From: Clostridia bacterium
GTDB taxonomy: Bacteria; Bacillota; Clostridia; Oscillospirales; CAG-382
DNA length: 32,808 nt
Reading direction: 5' to 3'
Assembly (NCBI GenBank): GCA_017397955.1
Contig: JAFQHL010000001.1
Span: 1 to 32,808 of the forward strand
Shown: positions 23,416 through 32,260 of the stretch, one piece after another
Numbering within the stretch: position 1 is the first letter of the stretch
Layout: each line of letters starts with the position of its first letter
Notes under the pieces: generated by a model
What the model saw: the letters and a program-made list of their open reading frames with translations, nothing else
Told to the model about the DNA's origin: nothing
The model's database searches: none
Translations under genes and position numbers: made by a program

Positions 23416-23445
23416 TTGACAGTCCGGGCAGTACTGTGGTATAAT
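23416..23445 (+). promoter_or_regulatory. Sigma-A extended -10 promoter of the yicC-to-PP2C operon
   Basis: Perfect TTGACA (23416-23421), 18 bases, then perfect TATAAT (23440-23445) with a TGG extension (23437-23439). Transcription should begin near 23452, about 26 bases before the yicC ATG. No other clear promoter or terminator was seen to the window end. Confidence 0.88.
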
Positions 23446-23477
23446 ATTACGATAATTATATGGGGAGGGATTTGAAA

Positions 23478-24356
23478 ATGGCGTTAAGTATGACAGGCTA
23501 CGGCAGATGTCGTGAGCTTTGTGAAGGTAAGGACATTTGTTTTGAAATAAAGTCGGTCAATAGCCGATATCTTGATATAAATATAAAAATTGGCAGACTA
23601 TACACCCCTTTGGAGGAACGCGTAAAACAGCTTGTTTCCTCGCGCATATCCAGAGGCAAGGTGGATGTTTATCTCTCCGTTAATAATCCCGAAGGGGATA
23701 CAACCACACTAAGCCTTAACAAGGATTACTTGGAGGCTTATTTGGGCGTTATGAACCGTGTTTCTGAGGAATACGGTGTTAAGGGTGAGGTTACCTTGTC
23801 CATGGTAAGCTCTAAGTCCGAGGTTTTTAACGTTACCCGTGTTGACGAGGATATGGAGCAGGCGTGGGTGCTTATAAAGCCTATAGCAGAAAAGGCATTG
23901 GATGCGTTTTGCGCTATGCGTGCCACCGAGGGTGAAAAGCTTGTGGCTGATATTAAAGAGCACGCGGCGCAAACTGCAGAGCTTCGCGCTAAAATACAAA
24001 AACGCGCACCCATTGCGGTTGCGGCGGCAAAAGAAAAAATGCTTACCCGTATAAAAGAGCTTTTGGAAGGGGTTAACCCTGACGAGGGTAGACTTCTTAC
24101 CGAGTGTGCAATATTTGCTGACAAGGCTGATATAAATGAAGAGCTGGCAAGACTGGGAAGCCACTTCAGCCAATTGGAAAGCATACTTTCCGGCGAAGGC
24201 GCTGTTGGCAGAAAGCTGGACTTCTTGGTACAGGAGATAAACCGCGAGGTGAACACTATCGGCTCTAAGTCGCAGGATGTGGAAATAGCCCGCTGTGTTA
24301 TAGACGCAAAGAGCGAGATAGAAAAGATTAGAGAGCAAATACAGAATTTGGAATAA
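23478..24356 (+). CDS. YicC/YloC family endoribonuclease-like protein
   Basis: 292 residues from the ATG at 23478, which gives the canonical MALSMTGYGR start and has GGGGAGGGA upstream. An in-frame ATG at 23460 would overlap that site. The N-terminal YicC domain includes IKSVNSRYLD and VKQLVSSRISRGKVDVYL. The C-terminal DUF1732 segment ends with SHFSQLESIL, AVGRKLDFLVQEINREVNTIGSKS and IDAKSEIEKIREQIQNLE. YicC proteins of Escherichia coli and YloC of Bacillus have been described as ribonucleases acting on certain RNAs. Genome neighbours (remA, gmk, rpoZ, priA) match the conserved Firmicutes order. Confidence 0.93.
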   Translation: MALSMTGYGRCRELCEGKDICFEIKSVNSRYLDINIKIGRLYTPLEERVKQLVSSRISRGKVDVYLSVNNPEGDTTTLSLNKDYLEAYLGVMNRVSEEYGVKGEVTLSMVSSKSEVFNVTRVDEDMEQAWVLIKPIAEKALDAFCAMRATEGEKLVADIKEHAAQTAELRAKIQKRAPIAVAAAKEKMLTRIKELLEGVNPDEGRLLTECAIFADKADINEELARLGSHFSQLESILSGEGAVGRKLDFLVQEINREVNTIGSKSQDVEIARCVIDAKSEIEKIREQIQNLE

Positions 24357-24366
24357 GGTGCGTTAT

Positions 24367-24597
24367 ATGAAGCTTATAGATGTAGGCGGCGGCAGTTTTG
24401 TTTCCGCAGGTCGTATTGTGGCAGTGCTATCGCCCGATTCTTTGCCTGTGCGCCGCATAGTACAGGATGCTAAAAATCTGGGCAGGGTTATAGATGTCAG
24501 CTGTGGCAAAAAAACCAAGGCGGTTATTATTACGGATAGCGAGCATACCGTGCTTTCTGCCGAAAGTCCGGAGGCAATACAGGAAAGGATGCAGTAA
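24367..24597 (+). CDS. remA: RemA-like DNA-binding regulator (DUF370)
   Basis: 76 residues from the ATG at 24367, which has AAGGTG seven bases upstream and gives the usual MKLIDVG start; a GTG at 24358 is also in frame. The DUF370 pattern is clear: GGSFVSAGRIVAVLSPDS, then PVRRIVQDAKNLGRVIDV, then KKTKAVIITDSEHTVLSA. In Bacillus subtilis RemA is a ring-forming DNA-binding activator of extracellular matrix and osmoprotection genes. In this genome it could influence surface genes, but no binding sites are claimed. It sits between yicC and gmk exactly as in many Firmicutes. Confidence 0.93.
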   Translation: MKLIDVGGGSFVSAGRIVAVLSPDSLPVRRIVQDAKNLGRVIDVSCGKKTKAVIITDSEHTVLSAESPEAIQERMQ

Positions 24598-24600
24598 ACT

Positions 24601-25167
24601 GTGGAAAAAGGTATTTTACTTATAGTTTCCGGTCCTTCCGGTTGCGGAAAAGGTACCGTGCTTAAATATCTGCTGGAAAACAAAGAATACAGTTACTCCG
24701 TTTCCGCTACCACAAGAAATCCCAGAGAAGGCGAAATCCACGGCGTAAGCTACTTTTTCATAAGCAGAGAAGAGTTTGAAGCGTGGCTTTCGCAAGGGAA
24801 GATATTGGAGCATACCGTGTATTGTGACAATTATTACGGCACCCCTCGCGCTTTTGTGGAAGAGCAGCTTGAAAAGGGCGTAAACGTGGTTTTGGAGATA
24901 GAAACCGAAGGCGCCGCAAACATAAAGGCACTTATGCCCCATGCGCTATCCGTGTTCATAGCTCCTCCAAGTATGGAGGATTTGGAAAACAGATTGGTAG
25001 GGCGCGGTACAGAGGATGAAGCTACCGTGGCAAAACGACTTGCCAAAGCAAGAGAAGAAATGAAGCTTGCCCCAACCTATGACGTGGTTATAGTAAACGA
25101 AGACGGCGCACCGGAAAAAGCGGCGGCGCAGATACATAAAGCAGTTACGGCAAAAAAGACCGTATAA
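24601..25167 (+). CDS. gmk: Guanylate kinase
   Basis: 188 residues, a typical length of about 190-205. The P-loop GPSGCGKGT is at 11-19. The GMP-binding region shows SATTRNPREGE and GVSYFFISREEFE, and IETEGAANIK takes the place of the usual DVQGA segment. The lid region contains LVGRGTEDEATVAKRLAKAREE. It phosphorylates GMP to GDP with ATP. The start is a GTG at 24601 preceded by AGGAAAGGA. It is a member of the yicC-remA-gmk-rpoZ-priA operon. Confidence 0.96.
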   Translation: MEKGILLIVSGPSGCGKGTVLKYLLENKEYSYSVSATTRNPREGEIHGVSYFFISREEFEAWLSQGKILEHTVYCDNYYGTPRAFVEEQLEKGVNVVLEIETEGAANIKALMPHALSVFIAPPSMEDLENRLVGRGTEDEATVAKRLAKAREEMKLAPTYDVVIVNEDGAPEKAAAQIHKAVTAKKTV

Positions 25168-25208
25168 TTTTAAAAACATATTACTTTTTTAAAGAGAGGA
25201 AAATAGAT

Positions 25209-25445
25209 ATGCTTTACCCTTCCGTTCAAGATTTAACAAATAAGGACGTTAACCGTTATATGCTGGTTATTGCAGCTGCCAAGGGCGCGCGTTATATAAC
25301 CTATAAGCAGAACGAAGAAGACGAATACGGTGAAATGCATCGTGAATTTGACAAAAGCTATGTGGAAGACGACCCTAACGAAAAGGCAGTAAGTCTTGCT
25401 GTTAACAAATTTCAAAAGGGCGATTTCAGCGTAATAGTAAAGTAA
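25209..25445 (+). CDS. rpoZ: RNA polymerase omega subunit
   Basis: 78 residues. The core NRYMLVIAAAKGARYIT matches the omega motif in which the first helices clamp the beta-prime C-terminus; usually this reads AAKRAR, here AAKGAR. The remainder is acidic with KAVSLAVNKFQKGDFSVI at the end. It promotes assembly and stability of RNA polymerase. AGAGAGG lies about 11 bases before the ATG. Position directly after gmk and two bases before priA is the standard gmk-rpoZ-priA order. Confidence 0.94.
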   Translation: MLYPSVQDLTNKDVNRYMLVIAAAKGARYITYKQNEEDEYGEMHREFDKSYVEDDPNEKAVSLAVNKFQKGDFSVIVK

Positions 25446-25447
25446 TT

Positions 25448-27853
25448 ATGCTGCTTTGTCAGGTGTATCTGCTGGATACCACGCTTGCATACGACAAGGC
25501 GTATACCTATCGTGTCCCCGAAGATTTAAAGGGAAAAGTCAAGGTAGGTGTCATTGCGGTGGTACCCTTTGGTAAAAGCAACAGAAGACAAAGTGCTTTT
25601 GTTACCGGCGTGTGGGAGGAAGAAACGGCACCCGCGGGTGTAAAACCCCTGCTTTTCGTGCCGGAGTATGATCTTGCCGCCACTGACGAGGCTATGGCTT
25701 TGGCGGCGTTTGTACGCGACCGTTGCTTTTGTACCTACGGCAGTGCGCTAAAACTAATGCTTCCCGACGGCATTAACCTAAAAAGCAAGGTGTATTATAC
25801 CGCTAACGATACCTGTTGCGAGGAAGAGCTTTACTGTTTTGTGAAACAAAAAGAAAAGGCGTATGAGCAGGACATTTTACGCTCCTTTGGTAAGGAGGGT
25901 CTAAGTCTTGCTGCTACCCTTTGTAAAAAGGCGTATCTTGTACGTCACAGCGAGGTCGCTGAAAAGACGAACATTAAAACAAAAGCTTACGCAAAGCTTT
26001 TGGATAAGGATGCAGAGCTTAGGGGCGAAAAGCAAAAATTGCTTGTAAGCCTTTTGGCAGAGGGCGAAAAATCTCTTGAGGATTTGGCGGCGGCGGGTAT
26101 TTCTGCTGCTACGGTCAGGAATTTAGAGGTTAAGGGTGTACTTACCATTACCCGCAAGCGGGTACAGCGCTTGGCATATAATACAGAAGCGTACAGCGCA
26201 AAGCCCTACACATTATCTGAAAAGCAAAGCGCGGTAAAAGACAGCATCCTTGAGTATATGCGATGCGGCAAACCGCAGGCTTGCTTGCTTCACGGTGTTA
26301 CGGGCAGCGGCAAAACTAAGCTTATATTGGAAGCGGTTGACGAAGCTTTGCGCCAAAACAGACAGGCGATAGTGCTAATGCCGGAGATAGGACTTACCGC
26401 ACAGGCGGTATCAACCTATTTTGCCCGCTACGGCAACGCTTGTGCAGTTATACACTCCAAGCTTTCCGTGGGCGAAAAGGCGGATACCTATGCACGGATC
26501 CGAACAGGTGAGGTAAAGGTAGTTATCGGCACTCGTTCCGCAGTTTTTGCGCCTTTTGAAAACATAGGGCTTATCGTGCTGGACGAAGAGCAGGAGCATA
26601 CCTATAAATCAGAAAAAAGCCCCAAATATCATGCCAGAGATATTGCGCGTTTCCGCTGTGCAAGGCATAGCGCGCTAATGCTTTTGGCATCGGCAACTCC
26701 GTCGGTTGAAAGCTATTACAAGGCGCAGGCGGGTGTTTACCATCTGCTTACTTTGGACGAGCGCTTTGGCGGTACCGAGTTACCGCAGGTAGAGATAGTT
26801 GATATAGTCGGTGACAGAGAAATAGAAAAAGGCGCGCTCATTGGCGAGGAGTTAAGGTCAGCGTTAAAGGAAACGGTAGACCGTGGAGAGCAGGCAATAC
26901 TCTTTTTGGGTAGGCGCGGCTATAATTCCGCACTTCGTTGCCGTAGCTGTGGTCATGTTTTTACTTGTGACCGTTGTTCTGTTTCCCTTAATTATCATGC
27001 GTACAGCAACGATGCAAACCGCCGTGGCAAGCTTATTTGCCATTATTGCGGCAGAATAGAGAATAAGCCCCAAAAATGTCCGGAATGCGGCGGCAGCCAT
27101 ATAGGTTATTTTGGCTACGGTACACAGCTTTTACAGGACGAGCTGGAGGAGCTGCTTGGTGAAGGCAAAGCATTGCGTATGGATACTGATACCACGGCGG
27201 CAAAGCTTTCTCATGATGAGATTCTTGAAGAATTCGGCAGGGAAGAGGCGGCGGTGCTTTACGGCACCCAAATGGTGGTAAAGGGGCTGGACTTTCCCAA
27301 GGTTTCGCTGGTTGGCTTGGTAATGGCGGACAGCGTTTTGTATATGAGTGATTTCCGCGCTTGCGAGCGAATGTTTTCCCTTATAACACAGCTTGTTGGC
27401 AGGGCAGGCAGATCGGGCAAACGTGGCAGAGCCATAGTGCAGACCTACAACCCTTTGCATCAAACCCTGCGTTTGGGCGCAAAACAGGACTACGTAGCTT
27501 TTTATAACAGCGAAATAAGACTTAGAAAAGCAGTGGTTTTTCCTCCGTTTTGCGATATCGCCGTGTTCTCTTTTGCTTCTTCGGATGAGAACGTGGTTAA
27601 CAAAACGGCGCTGGCGTTTTCTGACGAGTTCGAAAAAAATGCAAGCGCACTTGGTGATATAAAGCTTATAAAAATGGGCCCCTATAAAGAGGGCATATAT
27701 AAAATCGGCGGCAAATACCGCAATAAGATAATAGTAAAGTACAGGGACAGTAAGGAGTGCAGGAGCTTTTTCCGCGCCCTTACCGCAAGGTTTGCCGTGC
27801 CGCAGAAGGGGATGGCAAGCGTTGACATAGACATTAACCCCTTTACTGTATAG
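25448..27853 (+). CDS. priA: Primosomal protein N' (PriA helicase)
   Basis: 801 residues, a normal length. The N-terminal DNA-binding domain begins LLCQVYLLDTTLAYDKAY. Walker A is GVTGSGKT at about 283-290, the DEAH-like box reads LDEEQEHTYKSEKSPKYHARD, and motif III is LLASATPS. The zinc-binding insertion contains paired cysteines in CRSCGHVFTCDRC, CHYC and CPECGG. Motifs V/VI appear in TQMVVKGLDFPKV and QLVGRAGRSGK. PriA reloads the replisome at stalled forks. The start codon is just after the rpoZ stop, so translation is probably coupled. Confidence 0.96.
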   Translation: MLLCQVYLLDTTLAYDKAYTYRVPEDLKGKVKVGVIAVVPFGKSNRRQSAFVTGVWEEETAPAGVKPLLFVPEYDLAATDEAMALAAFVRDRCFCTYGSALKLMLPDGINLKSKVYYTANDTCCEEELYCFVKQKEKAYEQDILRSFGKEGLSLAATLCKKAYLVRHSEVAEKTNIKTKAYAKLLDKDAELRGEKQKLLVSLLAEGEKSLEDLAAAGISAATVRNLEVKGVLTITRKRVQRLAYNTEAYSAKPYTLSEKQSAVKDSILEYMRCGKPQACLLHGVTGSGKTKLILEAVDEALRQNRQAIVLMPEIGLTAQAVSTYFARYGNACAVIHSKLSVGEKADTYARIRTGEVKVVIGTRSAVFAPFENIGLIVLDEEQEHTYKSEKSPKYHARDIARFRCARHSALMLLASATPSVESYYKAQAGVYHLLTLDERFGGTELPQVEIVDIVGDREIEKGALIGEELRSALKETVDRGEQAILFLGRRGYNSALRCRSCGHVFTCDRCSVSLNYHAYSNDANRRGKLICHYCGRIENKPQKCPECGGSHIGYFGYGTQLLQDELEELLGEGKALRMDTDTTAAKLSHDEILEEFGREEAAVLYGTQMVVKGLDFPKVSLVGLVMADSVLYMSDFRACERMFSLITQLVGRAGRSGKRGRAIVQTYNPLHQTLRLGAKQDYVAFYNSEIRLRKAVVFPPFCDIAVFSFASSDENVVNKTALAFSDEFEKNASALGDIKLIKMGPYKEGIYKIGGKYRNKIIVKYRDSKECRSFFRALTARFAVPQKGMASVDIDINPFTV

Positions 27854-27867
27854 AGAGGTATTTAAAA

Positions 27868-28338
27868 ATGGCACTTTTGAATATACTTAAGGAGGGAGAA
27901 GAAACCCTGCGTAAGGTCTCCCGTCCTGTAGAAAAACTAAGCCCGCGCCTTATACAGCTTCTTGACGATATGCAGGAAACCTTAAAGGATTCCGGCGGTG
28001 TAGGTCTTGCCGCACCGCAGGTAGGGATACTGCGCCGCGTTGTGCTTGTTGATAACGGTGAACAGGTATTGGAGCTTATTAACCCCGAAATAATAGAAAC
28101 AAAAGGCGTGCAGGAGGAGTGCGAGGGTTGCCTTTCCGTCCCCGGTAAATGGGGTATAACAAAACGCCCCGCCTATGTTAAAGTGCGCGCAATGAACCGC
28201 AAGGGCAAGTATTACGAGGCAGAGGGGACCGACCTTGTTGCACGTTGTTTCTGCCACGAAATAGACCATCTTAACGGCATTTTGTTTACAGATAACGCCT
28301 TGCGTATGCTTACGGAGGAAGAAATTGAAAATATGTAA
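27868..28338 (+). CDS. def: Peptide deformylase
   Basis: 156 residues. The three deformylase motifs are present: GVGLAAPQ at 44-51, EGCLS with metal-ligand Cys88, and HEIDH at 130-134 giving two histidine ligands and the catalytic Glu131. It removes the formyl group from nascent polypeptides. AGAGAGG precedes the ATG at 27868. The last 14 bases overlap the fmt start, so formylation and deformylation enzymes are translated together. Confidence 0.96.
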   Translation: MALLNILKEGEETLRKVSRPVEKLSPRLIQLLDDMQETLKDSGGVGLAAPQVGILRRVVLVDNGEQVLELINPEIIETKGVQEECEGCLSVPGKWGITKRPAYVKVRAMNRKGKYYEAEGTDLVARCFCHEIDHLNGILFTDNALRMLTEEEIENM

Positions 28339-29227
28339 TATTGTGTTTATGGGCACGCCCGACTTTGCGGTAGAAGCCCTTAAACGTATATATGAGGACG
28401 GTCACAATATAAGTCTTGTTATAACCCAGCCCGATAAACAGCGGGGTAGAGGTATGGCTTTTACACCTTCACCTGTTAAGGCTTATGCTTTGGAAAAGGG
28501 ACTTAGGGTGTATCAACCTCAAAGTCTTAAGGATGAAGAAGCCCAAAGTATAATCAAGGCAGAAAATGCAGACTATATAGTTGTTGCCGCATACGGCAAA
28601 ATATTACCAAAGGCTGTGCTTGAGGCGGCAAAAGGCGGTTGCGTTAATATCCACGCATCTCTTTTACCCCGTCACAGAGGTGCCGCACCCATAAACCGTG
28701 CGGTTATGGAGGGCGATACCGTCGGCGGCGTTACCGTTATGCAAATGGCAGAAGGGCTTGATACGGGCGATATGCTTCTTGTAAAAGAAACGCCCATAAG
28801 CGATACTATGACAGCGGGTGAGTATCATGACCTTTTGGCAAAGTTGGGTGCCGATGCAATAAGTGAGTTTTTGTCGGGCGACGGTTTTGTGCCCGTTCCT
28901 CAGAACGATGCTTTTGCTACCTATGCGGCGAAAATAGAAAAAAGCGAAGCAGAAATTGATTTTAGTGAAGATAATACGGCGGTCTACAATAAAATCCGCG
29001 GTCTTTCTCCCTATCCCTGCGCTTTTGCCTTTATAGGCGGCAAGCGCTACAAGCTTATAAGCGCATTGAAAGGAGAGGGAAACGGTGCTTTCGGGACGGT
29101 GCTTTCCGCAACAGCGGAGGGTATAGAAATAGCCTGCGGAAAAGGCAGTGTTATAATAACCTCTCTTCAGCTTGAGGGTAAGCGCGCAATGACTGCCGCG
29201 CAGTTTTTAGCAGGCAACAAGCTTTAA
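28325..29227 (+). CDS. fmt: Methionyl-tRNA formyltransferase
   Basis: 300 residues. The N-terminal formyltransferase domain begins KICNIVFMGTPDFAV and carries the catalytic site in NIHASLLPRHRGAAPI and LDTGDMLL. The C-terminal OB-like domain contains IRGLSPYPCAF and the tail QLEGKRAMTAAQFLAG. It formylates Met-tRNAi with 10-formyl-tetrahydrofolate. The ATG at 28325 lies inside the end of def, with GGAGGAAG just upstream, giving translational coupling. Confidence 0.96.
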   Translation: MKICNIVFMGTPDFAVEALKRIYEDGHNISLVITQPDKQRGRGMAFTPSPVKAYALEKGLRVYQPQSLKDEEAQSIIKAENADYIVVAAYGKILPKAVLEAAKGGCVNIHASLLPRHRGAAPINRAVMEGDTVGGVTVMQMAEGLDTGDMLLVKETPISDTMTAGEYHDLLAKLGADAISEFLSGDGFVPVPQNDAFATYAAKIEKSEAEIDFSEDNTAVYNKIRGLSPYPCAFAFIGGKRYKLISALKGEGNGAFGTVLSATAEGIEIACGKGSVIITSLQLEGKRAMTAAQFLAGNKL

Positions 29228-29245
29228 TTTGTAAAGGAGCTTTTT

Positions 29246-29956
29246 ATGTACTACGGATATCACGGTTATTACGGCTACGCCTACGTTGACTGGACTTACA
29301 TTGCGCTGATTATAGCAATGTTTGTTTCCTTGATAATAAGCGTAAGAGTTAAAACCACCTTCAATAAATACGCAAAACAGGCATCTCGTCAAGGTCTTAC
29401 GGCAGAGCGTGCAGTACAGCATATGCTGCATTCCAACGGCGTTTACGGTGTTGGTATAACCAGAACAAGCGGCAGTCTTACCGACCATTATAACCCCAAA
29501 ACTAACACCGTTGCTCTTTCCGAAAGCGTATACGGTAAAACCTCTGTTGCGGCTATCGGTGTTGCTTGCCATGAGGCAGGTCACGCCATACAGTATGCCG
29601 AGGAATACGGTCCCGCAAAATTGCGTATGGCACTTGTGCCGGTAACAAACATTGGCTCTAAGCTTTCTATGCCTCTCTTGCTTTTAGGCTTGGTTTTGGG
29701 GTTTATGGAGCTTGTTTGGATAGGTATAGCTTTGTTCTCTCTTTCCACTCTTTTTCAGCTTGTAACATTACCGGTTGAATTTGATGCAAGTCGTCGCGCA
29801 CTTAAAGCAATGGAAAACTGCGGCATACTTGCAGACAGCGAGATAGGCGGCGCAAAGAAAGTGCTTAGTGCCGCAGCAATGACCTATGTTGCTGCCCTTG
29901 CCAGCAGTGCTTTAATGTTGCTTAGATATATATCTATGGCAAAAAGGCGTGACTAA
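29246..29956 (+). CDS. Membrane zinc metallopeptidase, YugP/PF04298 family
   Basis: 236 residues. An N-terminal membrane helix (about 17-34) is preceded by a Tyr/Gly-rich start (MYYGYHGYYGYAY). The zinc site is HEAGH at 109-113 in GVACHEAGHAIQYAEEYGP. Two hydrophobic segments (about 138-182) and a C-terminal one (about 208-230) complete a membrane protease layout. DHYNPKTNTVALSESVY and LPVEFDASRRAL are further family motifs. Targets of these peptidases are not known to me. It is a standard member of the def-fmt-yugP-rsmB-rlmN cluster; AAGGAGC lies before the ATG, and rsmB begins two bases after the stop. Confidence 0.92.
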   Translation: MYYGYHGYYGYAYVDWTYIALIIAMFVSLIISVRVKTTFNKYAKQASRQGLTAERAVQHMLHSNGVYGVGITRTSGSLTDHYNPKTNTVALSESVYGKTSVAAIGVACHEAGHAIQYAEEYGPAKLRMALVPVTNIGSKLSMPLLLLGLVLGFMELVWIGIALFSLSTLFQLVTLPVEFDASRRALKAMENCGILADSEIGGAKKVLSAAAMTYVAALASSALMLLRYISMAKRRD

Positions 29957-29958
29957 CC

Positions 29959-31209
29959 GTGGGCGATAAAGCAAGGCAATTTGCCATAAGCGTGCTTCGC
30001 CGTGTGTGGGAGCAAGGTGCGTTTTCGAATATAGAAATATCAAACGCACTAAAAAAATATGAGCTTAAGGGTATAGATAAATCCTTTGGTGTTGCCCTTG
30101 TTAACGGCGGTGCCGAGCGTATGCTTACCCTTGACTTTATGATAGAAAAGGCATCCGGCAGAAAAACCGCGGATATAGAAGCGGAGCTGCTTGCCGTACT
30201 TCGTCTTGGCTTTTTACAGTTGTTTTATATGAAAGTGCCTGATATGGCGGCGTGTAGTGAAAGCGTTGCCCTTGTAAGCGGCAAAAAGCGTAAAGGCTTT
30301 GTAAACGCTGTCATGCGCTCCGCTTGCCGTAAAAGAATGGAACTTTCTAAGGCTGTAGAGCAAAGCACAGACAGCATAAAATATTCCCTGTCACCGGATA
30401 TTTGCGCTCTTATCTCTAAGCAATATCCTAAAGATAAGGATAGGGTAATGGACGCCTTCTTCAACAGTAATCCATTGATTTTGCGGACTAACACTTTAAA
30501 AACAACCCCTGAATCTTTATGTGAGGAGCTTACGGCAAATGGAGCCGAGGCGGTTTGCGTTGGTAAGGCGGTTGTTGTAACCTCAGGTGCCGAAAAGGGA
30601 CTTGCCGCAGTAGAGGCAGGGCTTTGCTTTGTGCAGGGCTTGTCTTCTCAGCGTGCCGTTGCCGCCTTGGGCGCCAAGGTGGGTGACAGAATAATTGACG
30701 TTTGCGCTTGCCCCGGCGGTAAAACTTTGGGCGCAGCTTTGGATATGGAAAACAGCGGCAGTGTGCTGTCTATGGATATCCACGCCAACAAACTAAGTCT
30801 TATAGAAAAAACAGCCGCCTCTTTGGGCGTTACTGTGGTTAGCACAAAAAAGCAGGATGGCAGAGAAGAAAATACAGAGCTTTTCGAAACAGCGGACCGC
30901 ATTATTTGCGATGTTCCTTGTTCCGGTATAGGTGCAATCAAAGGCAGACCGGAAATAAGGTACAAGGCTTTAGAAGGGCTGGACAGGCTTATAGAAACCC
31001 AAAAAGCCATACTTAAAAACGCCTTTTCCTACTTAAAGCGCGGCGGCAGGCTTGTGTATTCCACCTGCACCATCAATAAAGACGAAAACGAGGGTGTTGT
31101 GCACCCTTTCGTTGCCAACAACAGTGTGGTTTTAATTGAAGAGACAACTGTATTGCCCTATGAAGAAAATCATGACGGTTTTTATATAGCCGTATTGGAG
31201 AAAAAATAA
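29959..31209 (+). CDS. rsmB: 16S rRNA (cytosine-967-C5)-methyltransferase
   Basis: 416 residues. An N-terminal NusB-like RNA-binding domain (about 1-135) is followed by a Rossmann methyltransferase. SAM binding is seen in VCACPGGKTLGAAL, and the two catalytic cysteines in CDVPCSGIGAIKGRPEIRY and YSTCTINKDENEG. It methylates C967 of 16S rRNA. The start is a GTG at 29959. Its TAA overlaps the ATG of rlmN by one base. Confidence 0.95.
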   Translation: MGDKARQFAISVLRRVWEQGAFSNIEISNALKKYELKGIDKSFGVALVNGGAERMLTLDFMIEKASGRKTADIEAELLAVLRLGFLQLFYMKVPDMAACSESVALVSGKKRKGFVNAVMRSACRKRMELSKAVEQSTDSIKYSLSPDICALISKQYPKDKDRVMDAFFNSNPLILRTNTLKTTPESLCEELTANGAEAVCVGKAVVVTSGAEKGLAAVEAGLCFVQGLSSQRAVAALGAKVGDRIIDVCACPGGKTLGAALDMENSGSVLSMDIHANKLSLIEKTAASLGVTVVSTKKQDGREENTELFETADRIICDVPCSGIGAIKGRPEIRYKALEGLDRLIETQKAILKNAFSYLKRGGRLVYSTCTINKDENEGVVHPFVANNSVVLIEETTVLPYEENHDGFYIAVLEKK

Positions 31210-32240
31210 TGACTGATATAAAAAGTATGTTGCCGGAAGAGCTTGCGGAATATATGGTAACCATAGGTCAGCCTAAATACAGAGCAAACCAGATTTTTCG
31301 TTGGTTACATACCGTAGGTGTGGGCTTTGACGGTATGACGGATATTTCCAAAAGCCTTAGAGATAAGCTAAAGGAAAGCTGCTTTGTGCCTGATGTCAGC
31401 GTTGCGGCAAAACAGGTTTCTGCCATAGACGGCACAGTAAAATATTTGTTTAGGTTATATGATGACGAATACATAGAAAGCGTTTTTATGCGTTATCATC
31501 ACGGTAACACTTTGTGTATATCAACGCAGGCAGGATGTCGTATGGGCTGTAAATTCTGCGCTTCTACCTTAAAAGGCTTAAAACGCAACCTACTTGCGGC
31601 GGAGATGATTTCGCAAATTCAAGCGGCAGAAAAGGACACGGGTGAGCGTGTTTCCGGCGTTGTGCTTATGGGTATGGGTGAGCCGCTTGATAACTACGAT
31701 AACGTTCTCAAATTCTTGCGGCTTGTTAACCATCCAAAAGGTCTTAACATAGGACACAGACATATTTCCTTATCCACCTGCGGCTTGGTTAACAATATAA
31801 GACGTCTTGCGGAAGAAAAGCTTCAAATAACGCTTTCTGTTTCCTTACACGCTCCCAATGACGAATTAAGACAAAGTATAATGCCCATAGCCAACAAGTA
31901 TTCCGTGGACGAGCTTTTGCAAGCTTGCAGGGATTACGAAAAGATAACAGGCAGACGTACAAGCTTTGAATACGCTTTAATCTCGGGCGTTACGGATACC
32001 ACCGCTTTGGCAGATGAACTTGGCAAGAAGCTAAAAGGCAGTCTTTGTCATGTTAATCTTATCCCTGTAAACGAAATAAAAGAGCGTAGCTATAAAACCG
32101 CAAGCCGCGCGGCGGCAGCGGCGTTTATTAAGGTGCTGGAGGGTTACGGCATTACCGCAACGGTACGTCGAAAGCTGGGCAGTGATATTTCTGCCGCTTG
32201 CGGACAGCTTAGGGACGAGCATGAAAGCTTGGTCAATTAA
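31209..32240 (+). CDS. rlmN: Dual-specificity 23S rRNA/tRNA adenine-C2 methyltransferase
   Basis: 343 residues, a usual length. The radical SAM motif C-x3-C-x2-C is CRMGCKFC, preceded by CISTQAG. GVVLMGMGEPLDNYDN and SLHAPNDELR are family signatures. The C-terminal SDISAACGQL holds the cysteine that is methylated during catalysis. It modifies A2503 of 23S rRNA and A37 of some tRNAs. The start overlaps the rsmB stop, so the two rRNA methyltransferases are coupled. Confidence 0.96.
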   Translation: MTDIKSMLPEELAEYMVTIGQPKYRANQIFRWLHTVGVGFDGMTDISKSLRDKLKESCFVPDVSVAAKQVSAIDGTVKYLFRLYDDEYIESVFMRYHHGNTLCISTQAGCRMGCKFCASTLKGLKRNLLAAEMISQIQAAEKDTGERVSGVVLMGMGEPLDNYDNVLKFLRLVNHPKGLNIGHRHISLSTCGLVNNIRRLAEEKLQITLSVSLHAPNDELRQSIMPIANKYSVDELLQACRDYEKITGRRTSFEYALISGVTDTTALADELGKKLKGSLCHVNLIPVNEIKERSYKTASRAAAAAFIKVLEGYGITATVRRKLGSDISAACGQLRDEHESLVN

Positions 32241-32260
32241 CAGAAAAAGGTGAAAACTTA